Assembly: GCA_016124755.1 (NCBI GenBank)
Contig: WGNA01000016.1
Span: forward strand, 62,001-126,000
Origin: Bacteroidota bacterium
GTDB taxonomy: Bacteria; Bacteroidota; Bacteroidia; NS11-12g; UBA9320
Length of the DNA: 64,000 bases
Reading direction: 5' to 3'
Position numbers and translations under genes: made by a program. A model generated the notes under the pieces. That model was not told the DNA's origin. It saw nothing but the letters and a program-made list of their open reading frames with translations, and did no database searches. This document shows positions 47,263 to 55,805 of this stretch, piece after piece; the stretch's first letter is position 1; every line of letters starts with the position of its first letter.

Positions 47263-48175
47263 CCGTCACTAAAATTTCCTGTTGTAAAATCTTAAAATCC
47301 TTATGACTGATTAGTTTGGAAAAATGGTTTACTACTTCCTGAGAGGTTGCATCACGACCCAAAAGTGTTTTATAAGCCCAACGTATGAGGCCTTCATAAA
47401 ATTCATCCGATGTTGCGAGAAGTCTGCAGTACTCTTGCTTGTTGGAAGCAAATCCGCCCAAAAGACTTCCCACTTCGTTTCTCCCGATTATATCGTAGGC
47501 AATATCGAATTCCGATTTGGTTGGGAATCTGCCGAACAAATCATCGAATGACGCATTTACAAAATTGAAAGTGTTCATGTTGATATTGTCATAAACACTA
47601 TTGTCCATCAACCTTGCGAACAATTCATTTATGGTGATTTCCCCTTTCCTCAATTCAAACTTTCCGTCGACCACCTGTTGATTTCTCTTCATGATTTCCA
47701 GCATTTCAAAAACCAGAATCGAATCACCTAGAAGTCGGGCTTCCTTTAGTGCAAATTCGGCCTGATAAACATATTTGAGAAATTCTTCGTCGGGGGCGCC
47801 TTCGCACATTCTCGACTTCATAATGTCGTAAAGTCGCTGATGATACGCAATGAAGTAACTCGAGTCTCCGATGCGTTCGAGCGTGTCGAGTTGCAATTTT
47901 TTAATGAGTGCTAATCTTGAGTCCTCACTCAGATAGTTTTCTATCAGAATATCGGTTTCCGTTTTCAACTCCGTTTCCAATGCCGAACGCCCTACAAGGT
48001 CGATGAACAGCCGGTTTACGTAATTTTCAACCTTGATAGTGGGAACTCGGTGCGGACTTTTTGCATCATTATTTCCAAAACTCTGATACTCGGTTTTTTT
48101 GCATGAAAAGATCAAAAACACCGAAATAAAAAGTGTTGAAATAGTAGCTCGATGCGACTTAAAGATGCACGTCAT
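47243..48175 (-). CDS. Lipoprotein with DUF1549/DUF4214-like segments
   Basis: 310 residues from the ATG at 48175 (MTCIFKSHRATIS). The track's start at 48202 is a TTG that lies upstream of the likely transcription start. Lipoprotein signal (TLFISVFLIFSC). VENYVNRLFIDLVGRSALETEL is like the start of planctomycete DUF1549 domains, and WAYKTLLGRDATSQEVVNHFSKL...ILVTDEYADF is DUF4214-like. First gene of the six-gene operon, with a promoter just upstream. Function unknown. Confidence 0.75.
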   Translation of the reverse strand: MTCIFKSHRATISTLFISVFLIFSCKKTEYQSFGNNDAKSPHRVPTIKVENYVNRLFIDLVGRSALETELKTETDILIENYLSEDSRLALIKKLQLDTLERIGDSSYFIAYHQRLYDIMKSRMCEGAPDEEFLKYVYQAEFALKEARLLGDSILVFEMLEIMKRNQQVVDGKFELRKGEITINELFARLMDNSVYDNINMNTFNFVNASFDDLFGRFPTKSEFDIAYDIIGRNEVGSLLGGFASNKQEYCRLLATSDEFYEGLIRWAYKTLLGRDATSQEVVNHFSKLISHKDFKILQQEILVTDEYADF

Positions 48176-48203
48176 ATAAGTTAGGAAGAACGCTGCTTCC
48201 AAC

Positions 48204-48232
48204 CAAAATTACAAAATGGTAGTGATTTTCAA
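48204..48232 (-). promoter_or_regulatory. Promoter of the six-gene surface operon
   Basis: On the minus strand TTG, 18 nt, then TAATTTTG matches TTG-N17-23-TAnnTTTG. The first ATG (48175) lies 28 nt downstream of the -7 box. Confidence 0.65.
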
Positions 48233-48276
48233 TGAAAGAACCACCGATTAATTCGCAGAATTAGCCACCGGTATGA

Positions 48277-49635
48277 TCAGATCCTCGGAGCCGGAACATC
48301 CGGACGGGCTTTTATATCGAACCCAAAACGATTGTTGTTTAAAACAGATTCCGCCGCCATGAGACCGGCATAGGTTGAGCGATCTGTGCCGGTTCGGTTG
48401 GTTTGATACAAATTTGAAAATGTTGAAATGTTCCTGAATAATTCCATTTTGGATTCTTCGGTAATATAGTCTTCCCAACTTGCAGCCGGATCTGAATTTC
48501 TATTTCTAAAAACTAAATAATCATCAATTGAAATTCGCTGAAACAGTTTGTTTTTCTCACATTCGACTAAGGTTAAATCGCATAATTGTTTATCGCTAAA
48601 GTGATACAGATCGTCATTTTGTAAAGTAAAATATTCGATACACAAACAGGATTTACCTTCCGGAACCATTTGATGGTTAATAGCCCCGTAATTGGTAATC
48701 CGGCCTATTCTCAGATTTTTATCTGCTACCTGAATACTGGAATGCGGAAAATCAACCGGTTTATTGAAAAAGAGATATACGAGAATCACTCCGCGCCGAA
48801 AGGAAAGATTTTGCATGGTAGCTTCCACGGGTATTTTTAATAGTTTGGCAAGCGATCGGATTGGGATTCCGGAAATTACGTGATCAATCTGCAACTTATT
48901 CGTTTTACCATCACACAAAAAATCAACGGCTGCGATTTTCTGACCTGAGGTTTGAAGGTTCGTTATGTTCGTATTAAACATGATATTTCCCCCTCTTATA
49001 CGGATTTCTTCTTCAAGCCGCTCAACGATTTGTCCGCTTCCTCCGGCCGGATGAAACCATTCGGGTTGAATAAAAGTTGACTTCGCCGCATCCTGAAAAA
49101 AATCAGGAAAAACATTTCCGGTTTGTATTTCAGGAGCAGGCAGATCACTCCATTTCCGACCTTTAAACCGTTCGTCGAAAGCTTGCGTAAAGATCTCCGT
49201 GAATAATGCGCCACGACGTGATCTGGCGTAATCTTCCAACGTACTAATCGCATGATGGCGATAATAAATAATATCCGAAACCAAACGAAAAGTTGCCTGA
49301 GTTAACAGACTAAAAGACATACCACGCAGCAGCCCCCTGAAAATTTTGTCTTTTTCAATAATCTTCCCCTGATAAAGAATGCCCGTTCTTGGAATATACC
49401 GGATAAAGTCTGAACCCAAAAGTTCACACCAAAGTGCCGCGACTTCCGGAATTCTCAGGTACAAATGTTTGTATCCAAAATCAACTGAAAACCCGGAGTG
49501 CTTTACCGACCGCATCAATCCGCCGGCAACATTTTCCCTTTCAATTATCGTAACGGGTACATTATTTTTTAATAAAGCATAAGCTGCCGATAATCCTGCC
49601 GGACCTGCGCCAAGAATGACAACTTGCTTTTTCAA
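48277..49635 (-). CDS. FAD-dependent oxidoreductase (protoporphyrinogen oxidase/amine oxidase-like)
   Basis: 452 residues. N-terminal FAD Rossmann motif VVILGAGPAGLSAAYALLKN (GxGxxG) followed by ERENVAGGLMRS; a second conserved patch is HPAGGSGQIVERLEEEI. The C-terminal TDRSTYAGLMAAESVLN is the usual flavin-contacting end. It resembles the NAD(P)-binding amine-oxidase family that includes UDP-galactopyranose mutase-like and HemG/HemY-like proteins; the substrate cannot be told. It ends 101 nt before the surface operon, which has its own promoter. Confidence 0.82.
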   Translation of the reverse strand: MKKQVVILGAGPAGLSAAYALLKNNVPVTIIERENVAGGLMRSVKHSGFSVDFGYKHLYLRIPEVAALWCELLGSDFIRYIPRTGILYQGKIIEKDKIFRGLLRGMSFSLLTQATFRLVSDIIYYRHHAISTLEDYARSRRGALFTEIFTQAFDERFKGRKWSDLPAPEIQTGNVFPDFFQDAAKSTFIQPEWFHPAGGSGQIVERLEEEIRIRGGNIMFNTNITNLQTSGQKIAAVDFLCDGKTNKLQIDHVISGIPIRSLAKLLKIPVEATMQNLSFRRGVILVYLFFNKPVDFPHSSIQVADKNLRIGRITNYGAINHQMVPEGKSCLCIEYFTLQNDDLYHFSDKQLCDLTLVECEKNKLFQRISIDDYLVFRNRNSDPAASWEDYITEESKMELFRNISTFSNLYQTNRTGTDRSTYAGLMAAESVLNNNRFGFDIKARPDVPAPRI

Positions 49636-49672
49636 TATTTAAATTTAGCACAATAAAAATGCGGTCAGTAAA

Positions 49673-50593
49673 TTAATTGAAGGTTTGCCTGAATTCCAAA
49701 GGCGAAAGATTTGTTTTTGATTTAAAGAGTTTGCTAAAAGATTGGGGGTGCACAAAACCAAGATCAAATGCAATTTCACTCACTGAAAGTCGTGTAGTTG
49801 ACAGTTTTTCTTTGGCTTTACGGATCAGAATTTCGTGAATATGATATTGTGCACTCTCACCGGTAAACATTTTCAGTAAACTGCTGAGATAACCTGGCGA
49901 TATGTTAAGCCGATCAGCAATATAATGCACGGTTGGGAGTCCGTTAACCATCAGATCTTCACTATCAAAATAGTTGTTGAGCAGTTTCTCCATCGCGTTC
50001 AGAATTTGATGATTGCTGATTTTTCGTGTGATAAACTGCCTGTGATAAAACCGATCCGAATAATTGAGTAAAGTTTCAATTTGAGAAATAATAATATTCT
50101 GACTGAATTCGTCAATTTTCGATTGGTATTCCGCCCGAATATTTTCAATCAGCGCATTGAGAACATCTTCCTCATTAACGGATAAAAACAAAGCTTCATT
50201 AACAGAATAATTAAAAAATTCGAACCTTTTTAATTTTTCCAAAAGAGACGAATTCCATAAAAAGTCGGGATGAATTAACAACATCCAGCCGGACCGTTCT
50301 GCGGTGTTACCGGATTGCGGTTCAATGCCAAAAACCTGATTGGGTGCAATAAAAAACATCACACCTTCATCAAAATCGTATTGTTGCTGACCATATTTCA
50401 GTTTTGCGTTAATACCTCTTTTAACAGAGATCTGGTAGAAATCAAATACCCAGTTCTTCGCTTCAATTTTTGGAGCACATGAAATCGCTCCATAATCTAT
50501 AATACTGATAAGAGGATGTGCGGGAGCCGGCAAACCTTTTACCCGGTGAAATTCACTGATGGATTTTACTTTTATGATTTCTTTTTGTGCCAT
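49673..50593 (-). CDS. AraC-family transcriptional regulator
   Basis: 306 residues. The N-terminal part is a ligand-binding-like domain. The C-terminal two-helix-turn-helix domain reads HYIADRLNISPGYLSSLLKMFTGES and LSVSEIAFDLGFVHPQSFSKLFKSKTNLSPLEFR. It lies 9 nt after the NmrA-like gene, so the regulator and that enzyme are probably co-transcribed and may be functionally linked. Confidence 0.9.
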   Translation of the reverse strand: MAQKEIIKVKSISEFHRVKGLPAPAHPLISIIDYGAISCAPKIEAKNWVFDFYQISVKRGINAKLKYGQQQYDFDEGVMFFIAPNQVFGIEPQSGNTAERSGWMLLIHPDFLWNSSLLEKLKRFEFFNYSVNEALFLSVNEEDVLNALIENIRAEYQSKIDEFSQNIIISQIETLLNYSDRFYHRQFITRKISNHQILNAMEKLLNNYFDSEDLMVNGLPTVHYIADRLNISPGYLSSLLKMFTGESAQYHIHEILIRKAKEKLSTTRLSVSEIAFDLGFVHPQSFSKLFKSKTNLSPLEFRQTFN

Positions 50594-50602
50594 CTCTACA
50601 AT

Positions 50603-51502
50603 TTATGAATTATATCTACGGGCAAACTCTTTCGCAAAATCGGTTAATTTGGTATTTCCTAATTCGGGTTTATTTAAATAATAATCCTGATACAATTCAC
50701 CCGATCCCTGTGCTGCCTGCATATCAACAAAACCCTGAGCGATTTGTCGGTTCATTCCCATCGAAATCATTCCTTGAAGTAGTGCTTCATCCGGAATCAC
50801 CAACCATTTCAAATCTGTTTGTCCGATTGCCATACCAATTGTTTCGGCGATTTGATCGGGAGAAACTTCCTCACTGGCAACATATCTGATTTTTCTTCCG
50901 GCAAATTCAGATTCCATCTCCTTCACTATCGCAGCAGCAATATCGAGGGCAGAAACCCAGGGTTCTTTTTGATTTCCTCCGTAATTCGAAATGATTACAC
51001 CCTGCTCCTTAATAGATTTCATTGAACGGAATAAATTACTAAAAAAGCCCACCGGTCTCATAAATGTTATTGTAACATCACCCGGCAGCTTATTCAAAAT
51101 TTGTTCAGCATAAAAATGCATTGAAAGTACCCCGTTGCCTTCGGTCGTATGAGCGCCAACACTGCTGAGATGAACTACTTTTTTAATTCCGGATTCGAGA
51201 ACAGCCTGGCGGTAATTTTCTGCGATACGAGAGTATGCGTTAATAATATCGAAGTTCACATTAAACATAGCATCATTTCCAACTGCCTCCATCAAATACA
51301 CACAATCTGCTTCCCGGAATGATGAAATCAAAAATTGCAGATCCTCCATTTCACCAATTGCTGCCTCTGCCCCCAATGCTTCTATTTCCTCCTGCCTGTC
51401 GGGATTGCGGCTGATAATTTTCACCTGATGCCCATTTGCAATTAATTCTGATGCCAGCGGTCGGCTTACATTTCCCAGTGATCCTGTTAAGACTATTTTC
51501 AT
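50603..51502 (-). CDS. NmrA-like NAD(P)-binding protein
   Basis: 299 residues, atypical short-chain dehydrogenase fold. Nucleotide loop VLTGSLGNVSRPLASELIANGHQVKIISRNP; the second strand AEAAIGEMEDLQFL and VVHLSSVGAHTTEGNG fit NmrA/YtfG-like proteins that sense or use NAD(P)H. Active-site Tyr/Lys are not obvious, so it could be a sensor rather than an enzyme. First gene of a pair with an AraC-family regulator. Confidence 0.85.
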   Translation of the reverse strand: MKIVLTGSLGNVSRPLASELIANGHQVKIISRNPDRQEEIEALGAEAAIGEMEDLQFLISSFREADCVYLMEAVGNDAMFNVNFDIINAYSRIAENYRQAVLESGIKKVVHLSSVGAHTTEGNGVLSMHFYAEQILNKLPGDVTITFMRPVGFFSNLFRSMKSIKEQGVIISNYGGNQKEPWVSALDIAAAIVKEMESEFAGRKIRYVASEEVSPDQIAETIGMAIGQTDLKWLVIPDEALLQGMISMGMNRQIAQGFVDMQAAQGSGELYQDYYLNKPELGNTKLTDFAKEFARRYNS

Positions 51503-51637
51503 TTGATATGTATAAATTTAACAGGACAAAATTGCGAGTGGATCGGAACTTAAAAGTATCCGAATAAATGGTTGTTGTAGCCTTTTTGAATCCGGCTGCT
51601 GTAAAAGTTTCAAATCAACCGAAATGTGCTAGCACCA

Positions 51638-52177
51638 TCAAAAGGCAGTTAATCGCTGCAGTTTTTCGCGAATCCGACGAAAATGATGTGATGAGTGAAT
51701 ATGGGTAAACATGAGCATTTCGCGAAAGGTAAGGTAGTCCAGTACCGGATGACGAAGTTGAATTTTGTCAAGATCTTCTTCATTCCAATTCGGAATTCCT
51801 TTCTGAAACATAGCACCAATCCGGTTCCAGTCTTCCAGTAAAACTGATAATGTAAATGATTCCCCATCGGCACGAAAACGAGCCGGGGCATTTACCTGTT
51901 GGCTGTTAATTACGCTCCAGTATTTTTCATTCAATTCATCATATTCCAAACCGTTACGCGTTGGAATTTCCGGATTAAATAATTGGTCGGCGGATGCAAA
52001 CAGCGCTTTGGCAACAGGTTCGGCCGACAGATTCATGTGCCGGAGTTCCTGTGCCGGTGACCAAACACCTTCTACAGATTGTGTATTCGCTGCGGTGTCG
52101 CTCACGTTTAGTAAAGCATTTTCGACTTCGATCCATAGATCGTTGAGTTGCGATTGAATGGTTTCTTTTGATTGCAT
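51638..52177 (-). CDS. DinB-like (YfiT/DinB superfamily) protein
   Basis: 179 residues from the ATG at 52177 (MQSKETIQSQLND); the track start at 52228 adds 17 unlikely residues. The four-helix-bundle pattern has VWSPAQELRHMNLSAEPV near the first metal ligand and MLMFTHIHSSHHFRRI with the other histidines. DinB-superfamily proteins are metal-binding, often thiol-dependent transferases. No substrate can be inferred and no partner lies next to it. Confidence 0.78.
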   Translation of the reverse strand: MQSKETIQSQLNDLWIEVENALLNVSDTAANTQSVEGVWSPAQELRHMNLSAEPVAKALFASADQLFNPEIPTRNGLEYDELNEKYWSVINSQQVNAPARFRADGESFTLSVLLEDWNRIGAMFQKGIPNWNEEDLDKIQLRHPVLDYLTFREMLMFTHIHSSHHFRRIREKLQRLTAF

Positions 52178-52390
52178 AGTTTTTAAAACAAAGCGGAAGA
52201 TAGAAAGATTTGAAGGAATAAATTTCAATTATACCGAAGCCGATTAAGTTTTGGGAATCAAATATTTTCGACGGCTTGGAGTGTATAACATCGGTTAACA
52301 TTTGTCGGCGAAAACCCCGTAGTTTCTGGTATAAATGGATTCGGGGAATGAGGGGTTGGGGTGAAGGAAGGGAAAGAGGATTGGTTTACG

Positions 52391-52430
52391 CAATGGCAAT
52401 GAGAAAGGGCTTAAGCCCTTCTACGCGCGC
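52391..52430. repeat. GGGCTTAAGCCC palindromic repeat, copy 1
   Basis: The 16-bp palindrome AAGGGCTTAAGCCCTT (52405-52420) lies within a longer shared context: ATGG/ATTGCC...GAGAAAGGGC...TTCTAC..GCGCGC. Confidence 0.8.
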
Positions 52431-52637
52431 TCGTGTGCAATAAAGTTACAAACCCATCTCAAATGTATTATGCTCACCGTGTCATTTCGGATCATACGTT
52501 CTAAAAATTACATCGAACGCCGGATTTTGAGTCATATAAAGTGATTGAATTTCTTATCTGAAAGCTCAAGAGTTGAAAAACATGCATACTTGGCAAAGGA
52601 AGAATTATAGCACCTACCGTATTTTCTGAAAAAACCC

Positions 52638-52680
52638 ATTGCCCTGAGAAAGGGCTTAAGCCCTTCTACCTGCGCGCGCA
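52638..52680. repeat. GGGCTTAAGCCC palindromic repeat, copy 2
   Basis: Same palindrome at 52650-52665, same flanks and same orientation as copy 1, 245 bp away. Confidence 0.8.
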
Positions 52681-52804
52681 CCCGAAAACTACCATCGCAT
52701 TTCTCAAATCCATAAATATTCAGGTAATTTTTCACCGACCGAATTAAAATTAAAACGGAACGCTTGTTAAACCGAAAGTAGTTGAGAGTTTTAGAAGAAA
52801 TCCA

Positions 52805-53665
52805 TCAAACCCTGCCCATCACTTTCAATTCTTCCAGATTCGGTTGAGGTTTTCCGCCAAAATCTTCGAGCGTTATTGCGAATGCATCTGCTGATTCGGC
52901 ATCTTTCATTTGAACAATTCCGGAAGCGTCCACCGGCAAAACGCCCATATCAATTGGTTTTCCATCTTTCAAAATCCAGAGCTGATATTGTTTACCATCT
53001 GGTGGTGTCGGTAAAGTTCCCGGATCGAGGTAAACACTGTGCTCTTTCGTATTCCAATAAATTCCCGCAAAACGGCCAATGGTTGAATCGGTACTTTTTA
53101 ATGCGATTTTCCGAACATTTTCATCGCGTATCAAGCCGGACAGATTTTGTTGTTCAGCAGAATTTGATTCCAGTTCCACAATTACATTTCCGAGATTTTC
53201 AACTTTGGAAATTAATTCTTCCCGGTCCCGGTTTGCCTGCATTCCTCTCCACAACAGAAGCAGATTTATCAAAAAGATTATTACAGCGGCAGCTTGCCAC
53301 CAGCGCGTTGTGATATCAATTACTTTAGTTTTCTGCTCGCCTGATTTTTCCTCTTTCACACCATCCCCCACAGCATGCACCTCGGTTTCCGCTTCAGTTA
53401 CTGTTTCTGTTACAGTTACAGTTTCTGTTCGCGTTTCCGTTTCCGCTCCCTCTACTTTCTTCATCAACTCTTCCAGATCCAACTCTCTGGAAGGAGCTGA
53501 TGCCTCACTGTATTGAATCAATCTCGCTTCGATTGCTTCGATTTCCTGTTGAATTTCCGGATAGATCGAAGACAAACACCGAACTTCCCGGAATTCCTGT
53601 TCGGAAACCGTTCCGAGGATGTACTCCTCCAGAATTCCACTTTCGATATATGCCTTTACGTCCAT
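52805..53665 (-). CDS. RskA-like anti-sigma factor with an in-frame hexamer-repeat linker
   Basis: 286 residues. A cytoplasmic N-terminus without a zinc motif (ESGILEEYILGTVSEQEFREV, about 7-27) that should bind the sigma factor; a Thr/Val/Glu linker at about 73-94 (TETRTETVTVTETVTEAETE) encoded by 11 hexamers; one membrane helix (WQAAAVIIFLINLLLLW, about 122-138); a coiled coil; and a C-terminal RskA domain (GRFAGIYWNTKEHSVYLDPGTLPTPPDGKQYQLWI). The ATG overlaps the sigma factor stop (TGATG), implying coupled translation. Likely released by proteolysis on an unknown signal. Confidence 0.88.
   Translation of the reverse strand: MDVKAYIESGILEEYILGTVSEQEFREVRCLSSIYPEIQQEIEAIEARLIQYSEASAPSRELDLEELMKKVEGAETETRTETVTVTETVTEAETEVHAVGDGVKEEKSGEQKTKVIDITTRWWQAAAVIIFLINLLLLWRGMQANRDREELISKVENLGNVIVELESNSAEQQNLSGLIRDENVRKIALKSTDSTIGRFAGIYWNTKEHSVYLDPGTLPTPPDGKQYQLWILKDGKPIDMGVLPVDASGIVQMKDAESADAFAITLEDFGGKPQPNLEELKVMGRV
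53385..53450. repeat. In-frame hexanucleotide repeat, 11 units, inside the anti-sigma gene
   Basis: Plus-strand units GTTTCC, GCTTCA, GTTACT, GTTTCT, GTTACA (x2), GTTTCT, GTTCGC, GTTTCC (x2), GCTCCC: 66 bases without an indel. On the coding strand they give alternating Thr and Val/Glu. Confidence 0.85.
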
Positions 53666-54129
53666 CAGATAAAAATCTGTTTTAGTTCTAAAATAGCCGA
53701 CCGTATTCTCGTCTTCACGGTACCGAGAGGAAGGGCGAGTTGTTCTGCAATTTCACTATGACTGTATCCCTGAATGTAAGAAAGTTCAATTAGTTTTCTC
53801 TTTTCCGGATCCAGTTTAGCCAGTTGCGAATGCAAGCCGATAGTGTCGGTGTTGAACTCATAACCGCTTTCATGAACAGATACGTCTTCCACAGGCGTTT
53901 GGATTTTCTCCCTTCTGTCACTTGACCGGATTGAATCAATTGCTTTGTTGCGAACAATGTTCAGCATCCAGGTATAAAGTCTACCCTTTGAAGAATCGTA
54001 CGAACTTCCGTTTTTCCAGATGTTTACTAAAGATTCCTGCAAAACATCCAGCGCTCTGTCTTCATCATTCACTAATGACATGGCTACGCCGAGCAAAGCT
54101 TTTCCGTAGTGCGTATATATATCCCGCAT
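53665..54129 (-). CDS. ECF-type RNA polymerase sigma factor (probably begins upstream at a CTG)
   Basis: 154 residues from the ATG, but region 2 seems incomplete there. In frame upstream lie LNQDELISRLQSGDSEV, the usual opening of this family, with no stop until 54190; the candidates are CTG at 54180 or ATT at 54189. Region 2 has YGKALLGVAMSLVNDEDRALDVLQESLVNIW and GRLYTWMLNIVRNKAIDSIR; region 4 has LIELSYIQGYSHSEIAEQLALPLGTVKTRIRSAI. It directs RNA polymerase to stress or envelope promoters under control of the RskA-like protein encoded downstream. Confidence 0.9.
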   Translation of the reverse strand: MRDIYTHYGKALLGVAMSLVNDEDRALDVLQESLVNIWKNGSSYDSSKGRLYTWMLNIVRNKAIDSIRSSDRREKIQTPVEDVSVHESGYEFNTDTIGLHSQLAKLDPEKRKLIELSYIQGYSHSEIAEQLALPLGTVKTRIRSAILELKQIFI

Positions 54130-54210
54130 TACTTCCGAATCCCCGCTCTGAAGCCTAGATATGAGTTCGTCCTGATTCAGACCGGCAATTTAAGTAGAAT
54201 ATGAAATAAG

Positions 54211-55731
54211 TCAGAATTCACGATGAAGAATCGTCACTTCTATATTCCGGCTTTTGCTCACACCCCGAAAATCATCTATCACTTCCTGAACATCTTTATC
54301 CATGTACAGAGTTTTAGTGAGATCAATTATCAAGTGGCTTCCTTCCGGTATCTGATTCAACCGATTCTGTATAGCACCTTTATTTATAAAACTCACTTGT
54401 TCCGGAAGCCGCATTCGAAGATCACCTTCCGATTCTCCCGATTCTTCGTGTATGAAATAGGAATTCTGGAAGCTGTTGGCCATAAGCATAACCGTTCCGA
54501 CTCCTAATCCGAGCGCAATTCCATACAGCAAATCCGTAAACATAATACCGGCAATGGTTACAATGAACGGGATAAACTGACCTCTGCCCTGAAGGTACAT
54601 TACACGGAAGTTTTTCGGATTTGCCAGTTTGTAACCAATCCTCAACAGAATTGCCGCCAAAACTGCTCTCGGAATAAGATTGAGTAAATCCGGAATAAGA
54701 ATCACAAACAAAAGCAATAACAAGCCATGGAAAATAGCGGATAATTTGGTTTTGGCTCCACTTTGCATATTGGCCGTGCTGCGTACAATTACCTGTGTAA
54801 CCGGAATTCCGCCAATTAGTCCGCTGAGAACATTACCTGCACCTTGTGCCAACAATTCCCGGTTTGTTGGAGTAACTCTTTTTTCGGAATCCATTTTATC
54901 TGTAGCCTCAACACATAATAATGTTTCCAGACTTGCAACAATGGCAATGGTGATTGCTGTCACGTAAATTTTGTAATGTGCTAAAACACCCCAATCCGGA
55001 AAAGTGAAAAAGGAGGCAAATTCTTTCGCATCAGACGCCACAGGCACTTTCACCAAATGATCCGTGGAAAGTGCAAACTCCGGATAATTCTCTCGGGTAA
55101 CCAGTTCGAAAATAATTCCCGCCACTACGGCTATCATGGGCCCGGAAATCAATTGAAAAATACGATGTTTTTTAGATAAATATTTGTCCCAAATAAATAA
55201 AATAAGCAACGCTATTAATGCAATTACTACCGCAGACGGACTCAGATAATCAAATATCCGGAATAACTCTGTTAATGAATTTTCACCGTCTTTTTGAAAA
55301 AACGAAAGGTTTCCTTCGTATTCTGAATCGAGTCCGACGGCATGTGGAAGTTCTTTAATAAAGATAACGACACCAATGCCGGCGAGCATTCCTTTGATTA
55401 CAGCTCCCGGGAAATAATATCCAATTACACCGGCTTTCAACAAACCAAATACGATTTGAAGAATACCGGCTAAAACCACCGCCACCAAAAATCCTTCGTA
55501 ATTAAAATCCTGGATTGCAGGAGCAACAACGGCAATTAATCCGGCAGCCGGACCACTCACGCCCAGCCTTGAACCGCTAAGCGCACCGACTAAAACACCA
55601 CCGATAATTCCGGCAATTAATCCGGCAAAAGGTTGGGCTCCACTGGCCAGCGCAATTCCAAGACAAAGCGGAAGAGCAACAAAAAATACGACTATGCTGG
55701 CAGGAAAATCATCCCTGAAATTTTTAAACAT
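54211..55731 (-). CDS. SulP-family anion transporter with STAS domain
   Basis: 506 residues, about 12-14 membrane segments. The N-terminal FPASIVVFFVALPLCLGIALASGAQPFAGLIAGIIGG and RLGVSGPAAGLIAVV fit SLC26/SulP carriers; a STAS domain lies at about 440-506 (RLNQIPEGSHLIIDLTKTLYMDKDVQEVIDDF). Substrates in the family include sulfate and bicarbonate. Proximity to a cation/proton antiporter would suit Na+-coupled bicarbonate uptake, but this is inference. The sigma factor reading frame begins about 22-30 nt downstream. Confidence 0.9.
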   Translation of the reverse strand: MFKNFRDDFPASIVVFFVALPLCLGIALASGAQPFAGLIAGIIGGVLVGALSGSRLGVSGPAAGLIAVVAPAIQDFNYEGFLVAVVLAGILQIVFGLLKAGVIGYYFPGAVIKGMLAGIGVVIFIKELPHAVGLDSEYEGNLSFFQKDGENSLTELFRIFDYLSPSAVVIALIALLILFIWDKYLSKKHRIFQLISGPMIAVVAGIIFELVTRENYPEFALSTDHLVKVPVASDAKEFASFFTFPDWGVLAHYKIYVTAITIAIVASLETLLCVEATDKMDSEKRVTPTNRELLAQGAGNVLSGLIGGIPVTQVIVRSTANMQSGAKTKLSAIFHGLLLLLFVILIPDLLNLIPRAVLAAILLRIGYKLANPKNFRVMYLQGRGQFIPFIVTIAGIMFTDLLYGIALGLGVGTVMLMANSFQNSYFIHEESGESEGDLRMRLPEQVSFINKGAIQNRLNQIPEGSHLIIDLTKTLYMDKDVQEVIDDFRGVSKSRNIEVTILHREF

Positions 55732-55805
55732 GATAAATTGAATTGAGATTTAAAAAGAATAAAACATCAAACCAAAAGATTTGAAGATTAATAAAATTCA
55801 ATAGA

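Larger units (their letters stand above)
52229..52804. other. Gene-free stretch with two palindromic repeats
   Basis: 576 bases between the DinB-like gene and the anti-sigma gene. It holds two copies of a GGGCTTAAGCCC palindrome (listed separately). The 67-residue minus-strand ORF at 52532-52735 runs through one copy and has no protein-like features. Confidence 0.6.

Noticed and set aside
52532-52735. Minus-strand 67-residue ORF
   Set aside because: It runs through a GGGCTTAAGCCC repeat and has no protein-like pattern or neighbours that suggest a gene.
53079-53761. Plus-strand ORFs opposite the sigma/anti-sigma genes
   Set aside because: Shadows of the minus-strand genes, which have clear domains.
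54127-54190. Frameshift or pseudogene explanation for the sigma factor
   Set aside because: The upstream homology is in the same frame as the body; only a standard start codon is missing, so no frameshift is needed.
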